A stretch of 64,000 nucleotides of DNA, taken from assembly GCF_954871325.1 (NCBI RefSeq), contig NC_088775.1, positions 59,931,561 to 59,995,560 of the forward strand, read 5' to 3'. The stretch comes from Gordionus sp. m RMFG-2023. Lineage: Eukaryota > Nematomorpha > Gordioida > Chordodea > Parachordodidae. The position numbers and the translations under genes were made by a program. The notes beneath the pieces were generated by a model. It did no database searches, was not told where the DNA came from, and saw only the letters and a program-made list of their open reading frames with translations. Below, piece by piece: positions 44,634 through 56,449 of this stretch. How positions within the stretch are numbered: position 1 is the first letter of the stretch; the number at the start of each line of letters is the position of its first letter.

Positions 44634-46589
44634 TCTCCATGTGTATCTCGTCGTTGTCACCTGTGATTAATAAGTCGTATATATAGAATATTACATTATT
44701 TAAATCTCCAAAAACTTGCTCCATTGTCTGTAGAAATACAGCTGAAGACGTCTTAAGTCCGAATGGAAGTCTTGTGAACCTGTAATATCTTGTGCGTGGA
44801 TATTGTAAGTATATCTCTTGATTCCTTATGAATAAGAATTTGAAGGAATGCTTGTTTAAAATCTATTTTGCTGAACTTCTTGCCTCTAGCTAATTTGGAA
44901 ATTAAGTTGTTGATTCTAGATATAGGGTATTTAAAATCTTCAAGAGCCGGGTTAACAGTGTCTTCGAACTTAAACTCCCATTGTTTTTGAAGACTAGTAC
45001 TCGCCCATCTGACGCCTTTCACTGGCTCGATAATCTTGTTTTCTAGTCAAGTATTTAATTCCTTAGTTATCTTTGTCTCTTATAATGGTACACTTCTCGG
45101 TGGTATAATCTTTGGATTAGCGTATGGCTTTAATCGTAATCCAACTTGAGTCTTTATGACAGGTTTATTAGTTAACTTTGATTCGCAATTAGATATCAAC
45201 TGAGCCAATTCGTCTTTATGATTCACATTTATCATGCCTATGAATCTTTCAAGTATATTTTTAAAATGTTTTAACCAAGATCTTCCTAACAAAGGCATCT
45301 TATTATTGTTTACGATTAGCGCATCCAAAATTTGAGAATCCCCTTTGTATTATACATTCATTCGTGCTGTACCTATCACTTGTATCGTCTTGCCATCGTA
45401 ACCTGATAACTGTATGTTGGCTTCATAATCATAATGTTTTTTATGCCTGTTTTCTCAATCATATATTATGGTAGAATTGTAAATCTCGTGCTAGTATCTT
45501 CTTGTATTGAAGTTGTGATGTGACTTTGTTAATTTTGATGTTCACCATGACATCATCTTTGTAATTTTGAGACTCGTTTTCTAAGTTATTTATGTCATTT
45601 AAATTATAATCTTTCTTGCTTGTAGATTTAATTTTGCCGTTTTCGATCTCTTCTATATTAATTGTATTGATCTTATTTGGGTAAGGCACTTGATGTCTAG
45701 GATTAAGAGCCACGTAATTTCTATTGTCACGATTGTAAAGTTGTTGATACATGTTGGATCTATTATAACCTCTAATTGAAAAGATTGCCTGTTGTGTATT
45801 TAAAATCCTTAGAAGATCTGTAATTATCATTATATCTATAATTGCTATTATTAAATTATTGCTATTATATCTTGTGTCGTTATATTATAAAGGAATGTAA
45901 AGTGTTTCCTATCTCTTTTGAGCATGAAATCTGTCATAGTTTCATCTTGAAAAATGATAATTATTTTGGTTGTTAAATCTATGGTTTCCATAATGTGATG
46001 TGCCATAGTTGTCTAAAATGTTGTTTGCAATGATTATCGTAATGTCTGTTGATCTCGGCATATGGTATCACCTGGTATTATCATATCTGTTGTTAGTTAG
46101 TTTTTGTTCGTTAACACTTTATCTTGTCTTGCTCTCTCGTGCTTCACATCAGAGTGTGTATTGTCTTTGATAACGATTTTATATATTGATGTTTTGATAT
46201 CAGTTTCATCAAACGGATCTCTGCTAGGACCGAGGATCCCAACGAGGGATTCCACATAATAAAATACAACTATCTCAGCTTTATTCTTTCAATATCAGAA
46301 ACCCCCTAATTGAACATCCTATGCATAGAAGACTTTGGCTATTTTTCTCCCAATTATAATGTTAACGCTAAAAGGGATCTTGACTCTCAATCAATAGTAG
46401 ATATTAAGAATTAATGCTTTATAAAATTTTTACTAAATTTTATTTTTTTTTTCCCAATAATTGTGTATAATTTTTTTTTTTTTAATTGTTAACAATAATT
46501 TTTATTCAATATAGTTTTCTCACATCAAATATGAAATAAAATAAAATAAAACAATATTATATAAAAACGGAGGTGGGACTACAAGTTCC

Positions 46590-47380
46590 CAAAAAACATG
46601 CGTAATTATATTTTAAAATTGTGATTTGAAGGTTTTGTTTTAAAAAATAAAATTCTTTAGGTTCTGATGTAAGGGCTCTTGTCTTATCCCCTATATTTTT
46701 TAAAAACTTTAAAGTTCCGGTTGGCATATGTCCAAGGGAAGAGATAACAATCGGTGTAAAAATATAATTTGTGAATTTGGAATATTTCATTGTTTTTTTT
46801 TCTCGGCTATATCAACCGGATTAGAATTTAAATTTTTTGGGAAAGAAGATATGCATGTGAAGTCCCAAATTAAGGATTTCCCTAAAGACCAAGGCACGGA
46901 AGTTAAGCCATCTGGTTTTAAGCCATCATCTAACGATAAATTTGTAGGCTCCAGGATGTTTGGTATTCGGGCCCTGGTAAGAGAACGGCTAATAGCTAAA
47001 TTAATTGCTGCATGCCTTGCATGCCTGCCTTGACTATATATACAATTTAGACCATGTCTCCCTTTGGAGTCAACTAATATTTTACATTTGATGCATGTAT
47101 GTGGTTGAACAATGTTACATCCAAGTCGATGGCCTATGGCAACTCTTAAATGTTCATCTGATAAGAGGTTCCTAGGTTACGACTTGGTAATGCTTCCAAC
47201 CATTCATAACCACTAGTACAGTCAGCATTCTGTAATAGTTGAATATACTCCAAAGGGGGGTTTGATGAGATTATTTTAAAAATTTTTTTAATTAAAGGTT
47301 CGAAAATAGATTGGTGTGTTAAGATCGTGGGTAAGACAGCTTCAGGTGGAACTAAAGATACCCAGGCTGTCAAGGCTGAG
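46590..47380 (-). pseudogene. C-terminal region of a LINE-like retroelement (zinc finger plus endonuclease-like)
   Basis: On the minus strand: EWLEALPSRNLGTS near 47155-47200; LRVAIGHRLGCNIVQPHTC then IKC and GRHGLNC near 47050-47145 (a Cx2C...H...C cluster); GRHARHAAINLAISRSLTRA near 46970-47030; LEPTNLSLDDGLKPDG then LIWDFTC near 46850-46950. This block recurs in many animal genomes in retroelement-derived proteins after the RT. The PDG...WD.TC part is compatible with a PD-(D/E)XK-type nuclease fold, which is my inference. Frames shift before the end and no RT lies upstream (47380-47500 is non-coding). It is a truncated, dead copy. A neighbouring plus-strand open stretch is its antisense. 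Confidence 0.65.
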
Positions 47381-47509
47381 TTTAAATTTGTCCAAAGTAA
47401 TTTTATAGTACTTTATTTGTTGCCGCATAAAGAATCTCATTATAACCGTCAAAAAAAAAATTTAAAGTATTATAAATTTATATATTTTATAAATAATGAA
47501 ATTTTATAT

Positions 47510-47575
47510 GATATATAAAAGTTTTTTTTATATAAAAGTTTTTTTTATATAAAAGTTTTTTTTATATAAAAAATT
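47510..47575. repeat. 18-bp tandem TATATAAAAGTTTTTTTT
   Basis: Three and a half perfect copies of an 18-bp A/T-rich unit. Confidence 0.9.
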
Positions 47576-47579
47576 AATA

Positions 47580-49630
47580 AGAATTATTTTTCTTTATAAA
47601 TAATAAAAAAAATTTTTATTTACTTTTTAAACTATTAATTTTAAACAAAAAATTTTTTTTATAAAGTTAAATGTAAAAATGTTTCTAAATTATTTGGGTC
47701 TAGTAAGTATTTAATAAATAATGGCAGTCAAAAATTAAATATGTAATTAAATATCAATTATACGAAACCTTAATATTTATAGAATTTATTTATATTTATA
47801 ATAGATAAATTTTATGATTTTTATTATGCTCTTTTAATCCATTAGATCCAAAATTTTCCGATAAAATTATAAATTTTATTGATATTTGAAGGATTCGTCT
47901 TATGTTCAATAAATATAATTTAATTTTAAATAATCTAAATTCGCCCTCATTTTTAAATGCATTTTTTTTATTTTACTTATTTATTTATTTATCAGTTATT
48001 TTAATTATTCTTTTCTTTTCTTCGGCCAACATACTTAAAACATTTTTGGATTAATTCTCTATTTTTAAAATATTTTTCAGTAAGATCATCATATCCATCA
48101 CAACCGCATCATTATCTATTTATTTTTTTTGTATATTTAATATATTTCAATTTTCAAGAATTTTAAATGTATATATTTATACCAGAATAAAAAACAGAAA
48201 CTTTATATATATAACCTATATTGTATAAATAGTGTTTGGAATCACCTAATGGAAAAATGCAAGCTTAGAAAGTTAGATCTAAAGATCTCAAGAGAGATTC
48301 TCTGCCTTAGATGAAACCGCTCATTTTGATCTCTTGTGTATACAGTTATTTTTTCCGAGGCTTTCAATTAATTGCGAAACCTCATTCCAAAGATTTTCAA
48401 GGTATTATTTATGATGAGAAGAAAATTTCCATTATGAATATCGGAGTATTTGTTTGTTAAAATTTCCACGTGAAATTTTCAGGCATTTGTAATAGAGAAA
48501 TATATTGGAATAATCTGCGGTTAAAGGAAAGATGGATAGACTACAGTACTAGAGTAACGCCATCAAAATTATATTTTATTTTACAATTTTTAATATCAAT
48601 TCGTAAAATTTTTAAAATATTTATGAACAAATGATTGATAAAATTGTAATGAAAGTTTAAATATTGATTGAGTTTTTTTTATCTGGGCAGGTTAAATTTG
48701 AGCAAAGTAGAATTGTCACCTTGAGTAAATGGCTTAGTTTTTTCCAGATAAAAATGCAGTTAGATTCTAATATACCGAAATTATATAAACGCTTATTCGA
48801 TATTGAAGAGCTAGATTAAATCTTACCTCTTTTTTTCAAATAACTATATTTTAGAAAATATAACCTGGACAAAGGCCAACTTAAGTGTATCAAAAGTTCA
48901 CTAATATAAATTTTGGACAGATATCACAAATAGGTTTTCCCCAGTCCTTCCTCTTCTTTTAGAATCCTGACTATGTTTATATATTATCAAAAATTAAACA
49001 AATTGGCCTTCTACTGCATTATGAAAACCGTTATACATTAATATATAGATAAATCCGAACGAAGGCAGAAGTTTTCTGGTGTAGGGCATGTTGAATGTCC
49101 CATCATATACAATAGGTATTTTATTATAGGTCTTTAGTGATATTTGCAAGCCTTTCTTCCTTATCTAGTCCCTTAGAATCTCAACCCATACCCTCCTAAA
49201 AGTCATTTACAATAACGTTCATGTACAAACACTAAGAAAAGAAAGAACCATATGAAAGAGTGTGCATGCTAAGGTAGAAGTTCACCATAGAGTATAAGAA
49301 ATGTAAAGATTGAGAAATGCTAGAGCAACGATATTGGTGAGAAACCAGTTTAAGTCCTCTTGGTTATAGGGATTCCTCTTAAATCTAAGTGATATCTAAA
49401 AATAATAATCCTTAAAACAAAAAGAAAAATATATATTAAGTAAGCAGTTATTATTAAAGTAACTTATTTTAAATCTAAATTGTTAGACCTTCCTTGTTGA
49501 TGTTTGGGTATTTTAAACAAAAAAAGATATTATCTCGTTAATATGGATTATTCTATGTGAGTGTTAATCATTTATAAAAAATTTTAAAAAAAACCCAAGT
49601 TAACTATAATTTAAATTTTAAGTCAAAATA
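47580..49630. other. AT-rich stretch without a recognised gene
   Basis: Low-complexity A/T sequence to about 48200, then more mixed sequence (48240-49400) in which no domain, TIR or repeat partner could be recognised. Confidence 0.5.
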
Positions 49631-49635
49631 TATTC

Positions 49636-49649
49636 TTCTTATCTTATCT

Positions 49650-49680
<31 letters not shown>

Positions 49681-49835
49681 CACGCACGTTGGTCATGGAC
49701 CTGCCCAAAATAAGCGAACGTGAATTACTATAGAGGCCCTATCCTCCATAATAATTATGCCGATTTTTTTCCTCAAGGATACCAACAAACCTTTAACCCA
49801 GATATAATTATTAAAGGTGTGGAACTCACCCAATC
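49636..49835 (-). mobile_element. SINE-like element with (GATAA)n tail (copy 3 of 3)
   Basis: On the plus strand TCTTATCTTATCTTATCTTA (49637-49680, about eight 5-bp units) precedes GCACGTTGGTCATGGACCTG. On the minus strand this is a body ending TGACCAACGTGCGTGTA plus a (GATAA)n tail. The body matches 12632-12790. The tail is cleanest here, so this copy is probably the youngest. It may alternatively be the 3' end of the LINE at 50380-53645, which lies upstream on the same strand with about 550 bp of unassigned AT-rich sequence between. Confidence 0.68.
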
Positions 49836-50379
49836 CAATAATAATATTAGCATAAGGAATAGTTATGAGTATTTTTGAGAAAGCGAGAACTGAAAAAAAG
49901 AGGTACTGTATGATCCAATACAAATTATAAGTTTTTTTATTATTATAAAAATTATTTTTAATTGTTGATCCTTGAGCAAGGATTTTATTTAATAGGATTA
50001 TTTTATTTCATTTAGTTAATTTATGATTTGTTTCCAATTAATTAGTTAGAAGATATAAAAATTATATTTTGGTTTTAATAATTATTTAGTTAAATATACC
50101 TATTTAACCTATTTGTACCTTGATTTTCATAGTGTAATGGTTAACCTATTTATAATTTTCTCACAACTTGAAATACTTTAATCCGAATCAAATTAAATTC
50201 TACTCTTAGATATAAATCAAAACAATATACGAAATTGCATTTTAAATAATATAATAAATTTAACTTACTCTTCTTGACTTGTTTATTTAGAATAAATGAC
50301 TTCCTTTACACTTCCTTTCCACACAATAGCCTTTCAGGTATATTTTCAGCAGTTATTCGTCAAGTGTTCATAGATAAGT

Positions 50380-53300
50380 CTTAGTACAATTTTGTAAGTT
50401 TTCCTATCAGAAGAAGCACGCTGTATGAATTCCCAAGATAAACCTATTTCCGATAATGATCGATTTAATTTCCCAAACCAACTATTTTTATAGGATAGGA
50501 AAGGTTTGAGCGATGACTCATCCAAAGGGGTAATAAAAAGAGCTTGATAAACTAGGTTGTTTGGGGCTTGTCTGAGAATATGCCCTAATACTTCGATTTT
50601 CTATATTCACACAGTCTATATATAGGGAGGGTGTCGCATCTGGACCAAAGATTATAGTTCCTAGTATTATAAGGATATAATGTTTTAGTTATATACCTAA
50701 GACATTTGTTAACAAAAGTTTGCATCTTTTTACTTTCTTGTTTAGTATCTTTCCAGGTTTCTATAAAAATAGAGGGGGGAATATTAGAATTTTAAATAAT
50801 CGAATTTTTAAAGGAATTGATATTTGATTAAAACTCCATATTTTCATTAAAGATCTATATTTCATTCTGCCTTTATTTAATTTGGCTATTAAGTCTAGTT
50901 TAGTATTTCCTTTTCTATCCAGTATCACTCCTAGATATTTTAATTGTTGAACTTCTACTATTTTTCTCCCTTGTGTCGTTAGATTCATATTTGAAGGGGA
51001 GTATAATGATGTCATCAACTTAGTTTTATCAACATTTATTTTTAAATCAAAAAAACCAGCAGCTTGGATATCCATATCCACTAGCAATTGAAGGTGTGAT
51101 ATAGAATCTCCCATAATGCAAAGATCATCAGCAAATGCAAGAATATTAAATTTCGCTATAGGTATCTGAACCAAGCATTGTTTAGTCACTCTCTTTATGA
51201 TATAATTTGTAATAAAATTAAAAAGAAGAGGAGAAAGGACATATCCCTGTTTCAGGCCTATCTTAACTGGAATTTTTGATGATTTATGACCTGCATGGAT
51301 AATTTGGATCGAGTAATCATTATAGATATTTTTTAATATTTTTACCAAAGAAGTTGACGTATAAACTTCTTCTAAAGCTTTCCATAAACTGTCGTGGATA
51401 ATCGTATCAAAAGCTTTCCTAAAATTAAGAGCTATAATTATTAATTGCCTTTTCCGTATAATAGATTTCTCTATTTGTATTTTTAGATTGAGAATAGCTT
51501 CAATAACTTTATGTCCCTTCCTAAATAAAACTATTGAATCCCCTTAATCTCGTTCCACAAAAGGTTTGAGGCGATTTAGGATAATGTTAGTGAAAATCTT
51601 ATAGATTATAGAATTCAGTGAAATTCCTCTCCAATCCTCTAGAGCTTTAGGATGCTTAGTTTAGGGGAAATTAATTAGGACAGCCGTTAGCCAATCACTA
51701 GGGCAGGTCCCTTCGTTCCATACTCTTGTTATGATTGGGAAAAAAATTTGGTGGATAATATAGGGTCAGTTTTTAAATATTCGCTACGAATATTATCTTG
51801 TCCACACGCCTTGTGATTTTTTAGTTTCTTTATTATACTTATTATTTCACTCTTAATAGGATCTAAGATTCTATTTGTATTTGGGAATAAGGTAGAGAGG
51901 GAAAAATGTGTAGATGAAGATGTAGTATTATGAGTAATATTATCTTGTGGGAGAATTAATTGCGGGGGGGGGGGGGGTTCGAAGAAGATGGACCATGGTG
52001 AACGGAGGAAGGACCTTGGTTTGGTAAATGTAATAATTTTGACGATGAGAGATTAGAGGAAGAAGATCTTTGATCGGAAAGGCATTGAGGAGGGCCCAGG
52101 TGTAATTGATCCTGGGGAGGCCAGAAGCTTGAGATAGATGGATTTTGGTCAATGGGAGATGCTGATATTAAGTTATTTGTAGAGTTAGACAAGAGATTTG
52201 AGATAGAAGAACTTTATTCGGGAAGGAATTGAGGAAGCCCAAGGTGTAACTGATTCGGAGGTCAGATGAGGTAGATGGATTTTGGTCGATGGGAGATATT
52301 GCTATTAGGTTATTTGATGCAGAGGAGGGTTCATTACTATTAAAGACTTTAGAGTAATGTGAAACCCATATTTTTATTTGTATCTCTGGATCTGTAATTT
52401 CTTTTGAGTTGTGACTAAGTTTAAAAAATTGCTCTTTTTTGAAAGATGTAAAGAATTTCAATAATTTGAAAGCTTTATCCATTTGCATTGAACGAATTAC
52501 TTATCTCTGTGGCACGATCCTCAAGAAATTTCCTTTTATTTCTTCTGAGTTTATGACTTATATCGTTTATGTTATACATAGCTCTGTTTCTTCTATAATG
52601 GCCGCTCCCCACTATATTTGAAATAAGATTTTTAGATTCTGTTGAAATCCAGTCCGGATAATTCATCTTAGTTGGTAAGGAATTTGATGCCGCTTTGATG
52701 AAAATTTCACGGGTATTTTGGGTATTTTCCCATAGTGTGTCCGAGGACAGTTTGTTAGTTAGATCAATAAATTTATGAAAATTATTTCTTATTTGTTTTA
52801 TATATTTTGTTTTGATATTATGATCATATAATGCTTCGATATCTAATTTGGGACGTTTCATAAGTAACTTTCCATTTCTTTTCTTCCTCATATGCCATAC
52901 CTTTGGGTCTATTACCATAGAGCAATCAATAATTTTATGGTCAGAGTTAAATAAAACCTGATGAAGAACTTTAATATTTCAACTCATAGTCGACCTTTTA
53001 CAAATAAAATAGTCAATTTGTGACCAAGTATTGTATGTTGGGCTAAAATAAGTGTATACCTCTCTTTTATCAGAATGTTTGAAGAAAGTATTAGCTATTC
53101 GAAAATCTAACTTATGACAGAGATTTAATAGTAGTTTTCCTCCAACATCAGATTTAATATTTAGCGCTCCTGAACCAAGGGAATTATGATTCTTTATATC
53201 GATTCTTCCTACTTTCGCATTAAAATCACCAGTAAGTTTTCGCGTTTAGGAAATTTATTTAGATATTCCTCAAGAAAATGAAGAAGAGTTGTTTTTCAGT

Positions 53301-53645
53301 ATAATTCACCGGTATATAAATATTTACAATATTTAGAGTTTTACATCTCGTATTTATTTTTATATTACATAACCTACTATTTACGCCCTCGAATTTTGAA
53401 ATATAGCCTGATAGATTCTTTTTGACCAATATACAAACTCCGCACCAGTTTTTTTCTGTTTCACCTGAGTTAAAGAGGAGGTAGCCTTTGCAATTTAGTT
53501 TACATGTATCTATCCAATGTGTTTCTTGTATACTAGCTATATCAATCGCTAGGGTGTCTAAAATTATTCTTAGTTGAGCATTATTATTATTCAAAGATCT
53601 AGCATTTAACGATATTACTCTTAGAGAACCAGAAAAATTGTTCAT
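50380..53645 (-). pseudogene. AP-endonuclease LINE, nearly full-length but frameshifted
   Basis: The ATG at 53645 starts the endonuclease: VISLNARSLNNN, ASIQETHW near 53509-53532, NWCGVCILVKK, then in another frame LTGDFNAKVGRI near 53210-53245, NHNSLGSG, SQIDYFICKR near 52992-53025 and SDHKIIDCSMV near 52910-52945. These are the standard AP-endonuclease motifs. The linker is open at 52475-52918 and 52168-52488. RT: LKNHKACGQDNIRSEYLK near 51770-51825, AFDTIIHDSLWKALEEVY, GLKQGYVLSPLLFNF near 51210-51260, LAFADDLCIM (catalytic FADD) near 51115-51145, LKYLGVIL. Post-RT KCLRYI near 50700 leads to an uncertain end near 50380. Several frame breaks make it inactive. It is a different family from the 15.9 kb LINE but has the same layout. 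RTE-like is inference. Confidence 0.9.
52040..52328 (-). repeat. ~145-bp tandem duplication within the LINE linker
   Basis: GATGGATTTTGGTCAATGGG (52137) recurs as GATGGATTTTGGTCGATGGG (52273). The surrounding CATTGAGGAGGGCCCAGGTG pairs with AATTGAGGAAGCCCAAGGTG. On the minus strand both encode SPIDQNPS(I/T)SS followed by Q(S)...LGPPQ/LGFLN. A G14 run lies just left (51964-51977). The copies differ by about 15-20%, so the duplication predates much of the decay. Confidence 0.82.
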
Positions 53646-53749
53646 TATAATATGTTAGTAAATTTATTTAATAATTAAAAAGTATTTTAGAAAAACAATT
53701 TTTAGTAACTAGTTTAAAACAACTTTATATAATCGAATAAATTTATTTA

Positions 53750-54012
53750 ATGATTTATAATAACAAGATTTCGACAATATATATTATCAAGATTTCACTA
53801 TATATAGTATAAAGTTTCAGACAGCTTTATAGCCACGATTTATGATAACAATTTTTCGACAGCTTTATTACAATAATATAATAGATTTATTTCAACAATT
53901 TATAGTAACATGTTTCTGACACTATTTCGTCAATTTATAATATCAAGTTTCAGATAACTTTATTACGACGATTTATAATATCAAGTTTGAGACAGCTTTC
54001 AACGACAATAAA
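53750..54012. repeat. Degenerate ~37-bp repeat upstream of the LINE
   Basis: TTTATAATATCAAGTTTCAG then ATAACTTTATTACGACGA-like units occur at 53754, 53839, 53899, 53934 and 53972, giving spacings of 35-38 bp or roughly double or less regular. It lies within 110-370 bp of the LINE start on its 5' side, so it may be the LINE's 5' leader repeats; this is inference. Confidence 0.6.
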
Positions 54013-54032
54013 TTTGAATAATAAAATTAAAC

Positions 54033-55672
54033 TGTAACATTTTGAATTATTTAATTTAAGAATTGGAAGATTATAATCGTTGTCAAATAAGAAAGGTTAG
54101 AAAAAAATGATACTAAATCTTTATTAAATAATAAGTTAAAAATATAATCAACTAAATTAAAAAAAATTAAAATAATCAAAAATTAAAATTAAAAATTATA
54201 ATTAAGTTCGTAAAATCATGATCTATTCCTATACAAATATCCTCGAATATATATATACTTTTCTATAATTCATTTACAAAATGTTTTACAAACAAACTGA
54301 AAAAAATCTTGAACTTTCTTTAATTTGAATAATCATTCTTTTTTATTCATCTTTCTTTAAATCATTTGCATTCGAAATTTAATTCTTTTTTCTTGAGTAG
54401 ATTTGAATATCCTTCGGCTTTGTAATTTGGTTTAACAATTACAACACCCTTCCACTTAGATTAGTCCCACCATTCTGCGAGTAAGGCATGGTTCCCGATA
54501 CATTCTTCTAGCTCTTTTAATTATATCTCGTTTTACTCCCACATTATCCTAGTCTTTGCTTGTTTCTAACGGTTTCTAGAACTAATGACGGTAAACCACT
54601 GACGATAATTTGTCTGCGAGTAACGATGATTTCCACGACTTCTTGTTCGATTTTTTATCTTATACTAAATTTTTGATAAGCAATTGGCTATAATTTGTCA
54701 ACGATTAACGATAGCATCCTGGTCTTCTTGTCAATATATCCACTTTGCCTTAAGATCTCTTATACGATAATGATTTCTTGTATCTTTTGATCCAACATAA
54801 AAATCCGATCTCTAATTGAGCTCGATTGCGGCATAAATTTTCTAATGACGAAAAGCCGTTTCTCTTTATGAAGATTTTTTGGTTAATCAACAACCTGATA
54901 TTTTGCTAAATATTATCAACTTAAATAACAGTCAACCATATATCTTTAATAAAAATTTATAACGAATTTCTTTTAGCTACATCAATCACTTGTACGTATA
55001 ACGATCTCTTGTGACGAATTCCTTTTAATTAAACGACTAATTCTATTCTTTTTCGAATTACGACCATTGATATTGACACCATGTTTCATTGACCTAATTC
55101 TTTGTCTTTGTGTCGATCGTCATTTCATACATCCCCTTCCCCCTTTATTTAGAATCTCCTGTACCAATATGGGATTGATATTTATATTGCTGAGGCTAGT
55201 GGGAGAGTTAATTAGACTGAATTGTTGAAATTGCCCTGTCGCCTCCACTCTCCAACATCATTGTAACATTTTCAATTATTTAATTTAAGAATTGGAAGAT
55301 TATAATCGTTGTCAAATAAGAAAGGTTAGAAAAAAATGATACTAAATCTTTATTAAATAATAAGTTAAAAATATAATCAACTAAATTAAAAAAAATTAAA
55401 ATAATCAAAAATTAAAATTAAAAATTATAATTAAGTTCGTAAAATCATGATCTATTCCTATACAAATATCCTCGAATATATATATACTTTTCTATAATTC
55501 ATTTACATAATGTTTTACAAACAAACTGAAAAAAATCTTGAACTTTCTTTAATTTGAATAATCATTCTTTTTTATTCATCTTTCTTTAAATCATTTGCAT
55601 TCGAAATTTAATTCTTTTTTCTTGAGTAGATTTGAATATCCTTCGGCTTTGTAATTTGGTTTAACAATTACA
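54033..55672 (-). mobile_element. Short non-coding LTR element (TRIM-like)
   Basis: Two 411-bp direct repeats (54033-54443 and 55262-55672), bounded TGTAAC ... TTACA, differ at only about two positions, so the insertion is young. The 818-bp interior shows no gag, pol or other coding motif. A purine-rich stretch (AAGTGGAAGGGTG on the minus strand) next to the left LTR suggests minus orientation; a primer-binding site was not proven. TAAAC occurs at the left border and two bases beyond the right border, a possible 5-bp target duplication. It looks whole at its ends but has no coding capacity. Confidence 0.82.
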
Positions 55673-56036
55673 AAATAAACAATTAATCATACGTGAGAAA
55701 AGAATTTGTAAATCTATTGTGTATATAAAAATTGATAGAAGTAAGTAATTAATCATTTGAAAAACAAAATTACGAGAATTTTGACGATAGAAAAGAATAA
55801 TTGTAATTTTGAAATGTTTGACGATAGAAAAAATTATTTGTAATAGAAAAAATTATTTGTAATTTGAAATGTTATTGAACACAAGTGCATCATAAATAAT
55901 AAGATTTAAATCTTTAAAATTAATGTAATACAAAAGATAAAAATAAAGGAAATAATAAAATATATATAAAACAAAACTATCATCCGATTTATTTTGTTAA
56001 AAGAAAAACAAACTTTTTTATAATTAGCGAGAATAA
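55673..56036. other. AT-rich stretch with small duplications
   Basis: GACGATAGAAAA and AAATTATTTGTAAT are each repeated within 55780-55880. No gene seen. Confidence 0.5.
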
Positions 56037-56375
56037 ATTTAACTGCAATATAAGGCTACTTTCAACTATTTTACTATAAGAAGGAAAATAAAATACAAAT
56101 TAGATAACTATTAATTCACGATAAAGAAAATATATAATGTTCAGGTAATAATTTAACTGCAACGTAAGGCTACTTTCAACTATTTTTACTATAAGATCGA
56201 AAAATAGAATATAAATTAGATTACTATTAATTCACGATAAAGAAAATATATCAGGTAATAATTTAACAACAACGTAATGCTACTTTCAACTATTTTTACT
56301 ATAAGATCGAAAATAAAATATAAATTAGATTACTATTAATTCACGATAAAGAAAATATATAATGTTCAGGTAATA
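56037..56375. repeat. ~112-bp tandem repeat, three copies
   Basis: Units start ATTTAACTGCAAYRTAAGGC at 56037 and 56151, and ATTTAACAACAACGTAATGC at 56261. Each ends AAAGAAAATATAT(AATGTT)CAGGTAATA. Unit lengths are 114, 110 and 115 bp; units 2 and 3 are the most alike. A shorter AAAGAGTTTAAATRRTGAT pair follows at 56394-56445. Confidence 0.9.
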
Positions 56376-56449
56376 CTATCCAAAGAGTTTAAATGATGAT
56401 CACCATGTTATTCAAAGAGTTTAAATAGTGATTACCTAAAAAATAATAA

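Larger units (their letters stand above)
40121..46420 (-). mobile_element. Ty3/gypsy LTR retrotransposon fossil
   Basis: A minus-strand element. Parts from right to left: gag-like Asn-rich region (about 45460-46200), protease-like region (about 45080-45330), reverse transcriptase (about 44700-45070, continuing left), RNase H (about 43300-43800), integrase with its zinc-binding domain (about 42500-43150), polypurine tract at 42177-42187, and an LTR at 40121-42176. The RT and integrase motifs are those of Metaviridae. It is heavily broken (well over ten breaks) and no domain is whole. The right-hand LTR was not found, so the right boundary is approximate. A hAT sits in the LTR and a hAT MITE in the RT region, so it is older than both. 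Confidence 0.85.

Noticed and set aside
46728-47033. 101-codon plus-strand frame
   Set aside because: Antisense to the retroelement C-terminal block on the minus strand.
52439-52621. Plus-strand open frame in the LINE linker
   Set aside because: Antisense to the LINE; no motif.
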